From: Sulfurospirillaceae bacterium
Lineage (GTDB): Bacteria > Campylobacterota > Campylobacteria > Campylobacterales > Sulfurospirillaceae
Direction: 5' to 3'
DNA: 7,428 bases
Assembly (NCBI GenBank): GCA_028705785.1
Contig: JAQWCT010000135.1
Coordinates: 1 to 7,428 of the forward strand
Shown in pieces: positions 5,976 to 7,428 of this stretch (position 1 is the first letter of the stretch; each line of letters opens with the position of its first letter). The notes beneath the pieces are model-generated. The model made no database searches and had not been told where the DNA came from. It worked only from the letters and a program-made list of their open reading frames with translations. The translations under genes were made by a program, and so were the position numbers.

Positions 5976-6783
5976 TCTGCTATTTGCCGCAGATACTGTC
6001 GTAGATACCGATAAAAAAGTAGTGAGTTTTTTAGAAAAAGCCATTGCGCCTAACGAGAATTATAAGTTTGAAAAGATTACGATTTTAAAGAAAGATGATC
6101 TCAAAGATGCTGCAGGTTGGAAAGTTTATTTTGTACGCATTGATCTTACTTTGATTAAACAAGAGGGCAAAAAAGTCTCTGTTAATGACATCGTATTTAC
6201 TAATGGTAAGATCTTGAGTAAAGATTTTGTAGATGTTAACAATGGAAAAAGTATCAAAAGTAGCCTCTCTTTAGATATTACAGCAACTGCCTATAACAAA
6301 GAACATCTTTTAGCGGGCAATTTTAATGCGCCTAATAAACTGGTTGTTTTTAGTGATCCGCTCTGTCCATTTTGTATGGATTTTGTGCCAGAAGTCATTG
6401 CTGATGTACAAAAAAATCCAGAAACTTTTGCTCTTTTTTATTACCATTTTCCTCTCACCATCCATCCAGCTGCGCCTACACTTATCAAAGCAATGCTTGT
6501 AGCAGAAGCAAAGGGTGAAAAAGATGTTATAAAAAAAGTGTATGAGGAAGTTTTTGATTTTAAAACGACTGATGAACAATTCATATTGGATGCTTTTAAT
6601 AAAGCGTTAAAAACAAATCTTACTGTCGAAGAGATTAATAAAGAGCCTATTTTACAAAAACTCAAATTTGACCATGAATATGCGACCAATTTGATGATTA
6701 ATGGAACACCCACTATTTATCTTAATGGAAAAAAAGACGAGACAAAAACAGGTTATCGAAAATTGATTAAAGAGAAAAAATGA
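5926..6783 (+). CDS. exported thioredoxin-fold thiol-disulfide protein (DsbA/DsbG-like, CPFC)
   Basis: 285 aa. The N-terminus MRSLMLKLLTITIALSSLLFA is a clear signal peptide, probably cut after A21 or A22, so the protein acts in the periplasm. Residues about 23-125 form a mixed domain without cysteines, in the place where DsbC/DsbG proteins carry their dimerisation module. The thioredoxin-fold domain begins near LVVFSDPLCPFCMDF (139-153), with the active site C147-P-F-C150, continues through FYYHFPLTIHPAA (171-183), and ends with the cis-proline loop GTPTIYLNG (260-268, P262). These are the only two cysteines, so the protein is built for one redox couple. Oxidase, isomerase or reductase activity cannot be settled from sequence. 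GGA (5916-5918) in AAGGAAGAG supports the ATG at 5926; a second ATG at 5938 would shorten the signal peptide. The gene overlaps fxsA by 50 bp and hemC by 4 bp. Confidence 0.88.
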   Translation: MRSLMLKLLTITIALSSLLFAADTVVDTDKKVVSFLEKAIAPNENYKFEKITILKKDDLKDAAGWKVYFVRIDLTLIKQEGKKVSVNDIVFTNGKILSKDFVDVNNGKSIKSSLSLDITATAYNKEHLLAGNFNAPNKLVVFSDPLCPFCMDFVPEVIADVQKNPETFALFYYHFPLTIHPAAPTLIKAMLVAEAKGEKDVIKKVYEEVFDFKTTDEQFILDAFNKALKTNLTVEEINKEPILQKLKFDHEYATNLMINGTPTIYLNGKKDETKTGYRKLIKEKK

Positions 6784-7428
6784 AAAAACTGATTATTGCA
6801 ACTAGAGGTAGTAAACTCGCACTTTGGCAGTCTGAATATGTCAAAGCATGTTTGATGCAAGCTCACCCAGATTTGGAGGTAGAACTCTCCATTATGATGA
6901 CCAAAGGGGATAAAATCCTTGATACCGCTTTAGCTAAGATAGGTGGAAAAGGGCTTTTTACGAAAGAGTTAGAAGAAGCCATGCTTAGGGGTGAAGCACA
7001 TATTGCTGTACATAGCCTTAAAGATGTTCCTATGGAGTTTCCAGAGGGCTTAAAGCTTAGTGTTATTACTAAGCGAGAAGATGTTAGAGATGCGATGCTC
7101 AGTGAGAAATATGCTTCACTAGAAGCACTTCCACAAGGTGCAGTAGTAGGCACAACGAGTTTGCGCAGACGAATGCAGTTACTCAAATACAGACCTGACT
7201 TCATCATCAAAAATCTTCGTGGAAATGTCAATACACGCATCCGAAAACTTAAAGATGGTGAATTTGATGCCATTATCTTAGCCAGTGCGGGAATTAATAG
7301 GTTAGATTTGAGCAGTGAAGTGACTTATTTTACACCCATTAGTAAAGAGATTATGATTCCTTCCTCTGGTCAAGCAGCTCTTGGTATCGAAATAGTGGAT
7401 AACGAAGAGATAGAACGCATTGTTAGTG
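6780..7428 (+). CDS. hemC: hydroxymethylbilane synthase (porphobilinogen deaminase), 3' end outside window
   Basis: 216 of about 310 codons are present. The cytosolic enzyme condenses four porphobilinogen units into hydroxymethylbilane, two steps after 5-aminolevulinate in the pathway opened by hemA. Seen here: IATRGSKLALWQ (6-17), KGDKILDTALAKIGGKGLFTKELE (42-65), the catalytic aspartate in HSLKDVP (D82, equals E. coli D84), the substrate- and cofactor-binding arginines in GTTSLRRR (R129, R130) and LRGNVNTRIRKL (R147, R153), and PSSGQAALGIE (194-204). The cysteine that carries the dipyrromethane cofactor (E. coli C242) lies beyond the right edge. The ATG shares ATGA with the stop of the thiol-disulfide gene. 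Its only ribosome-site candidate is a weak AAAGAG (about 6769-6774), so translation probably depends on coupling to the upstream gene. Confidence 0.97.
   Translation, partial: MKKLIIATRGSKLALWQSEYVKACLMQAHPDLEVELSIMMTKGDKILDTALAKIGGKGLFTKELEEAMLRGEAHIAVHSLKDVPMEFPEGLKLSVITKREDVRDAMLSEKYASLEALPQGAVVGTTSLRRRMQLLKYRPDFIIKNLRGNVNTRIRKLKDGEFDAIILASAGINRLDLSSEVTYFTPISKEIMIPSSGQAALGIEIVDNEEIERIVS

Noticed and set aside
6310..6713. Minus-strand open frames opposite the thiol-disulfide gene
   Set aside because: They lack ribosome sites and recognisable motifs, and the plus-strand CPFC protein fully accounts for the sequence.
6863..7273. 136-codon open frame on the minus strand within hemC
   Set aside because: The plus strand encodes an unmistakable hydroxymethylbilane synthase here. 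The opposite frame is a serine-rich shadow with no family resemblance.

Overview
The window is AT-rich, densely packed bacterial DNA from the Campylobacterota (Epsilonproteobacteria). A Sulfurospirillum-like organism is the best guess, judged by protein flavour and gene order rather than by any search. The order DUF2018 protein - exported protein - polyprenyl diphosphate synthase - hemA - proS - FxsA-like protein - hemC is, from memory, the block found in Campylobacter jejuni (around Cj0540-Cj0545) and Helicobacter pylori (around HP0237-HP0242).

Layout. Bases 1-510 hold the first 170 codons of a minus-strand metY-type gene (O-acetylhomoserine sulfhydrylase); the rest lies off the left edge. 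Bases 511-907 are a divergent regulatory region. It contains a textbook sigma70 promoter for metY (TTGACA - 17 bp - TATACT) whose -35 box is buried in a 46-bp near-perfect dyad. It also contains a separate TATAAT promoter for the rightward genes, with a 20-bp perfect palindrome just upstream, and a leader of about 130 nt. From 908 to the right edge, eight plus-strand genes follow with overlaps or at most a 9-bp gap, so they look like one translationally coupled operon.

How the genes work together. hemA and hemC supply the first committed step and a mid-pathway step of C5-route tetrapyrrole synthesis. The polyprenyl synthase makes the isoprenoid tail of (mena)quinone. The thiol-disulfide protein and the small exported protein act outside the cytoplasm. 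The operon therefore mixes respiratory cofactor supply with a housekeeping aminoacyl-tRNA synthetase (proS) and two poorly understood small proteins. HemA and ProRS both handle aminoacyl-tRNAs, but nothing here shows a functional link beyond shared transcription.

I found no mobile element, CRISPR array, tRNA, rRNA, pseudogene or defence system. The window is mostly an ordinary core-genome region. What merits a second look is the two operator-like palindromes between the divergent transcription units, the exported protein of unknown function, and a DsbA/DsbG-like gene lying between fxsA and hemC.
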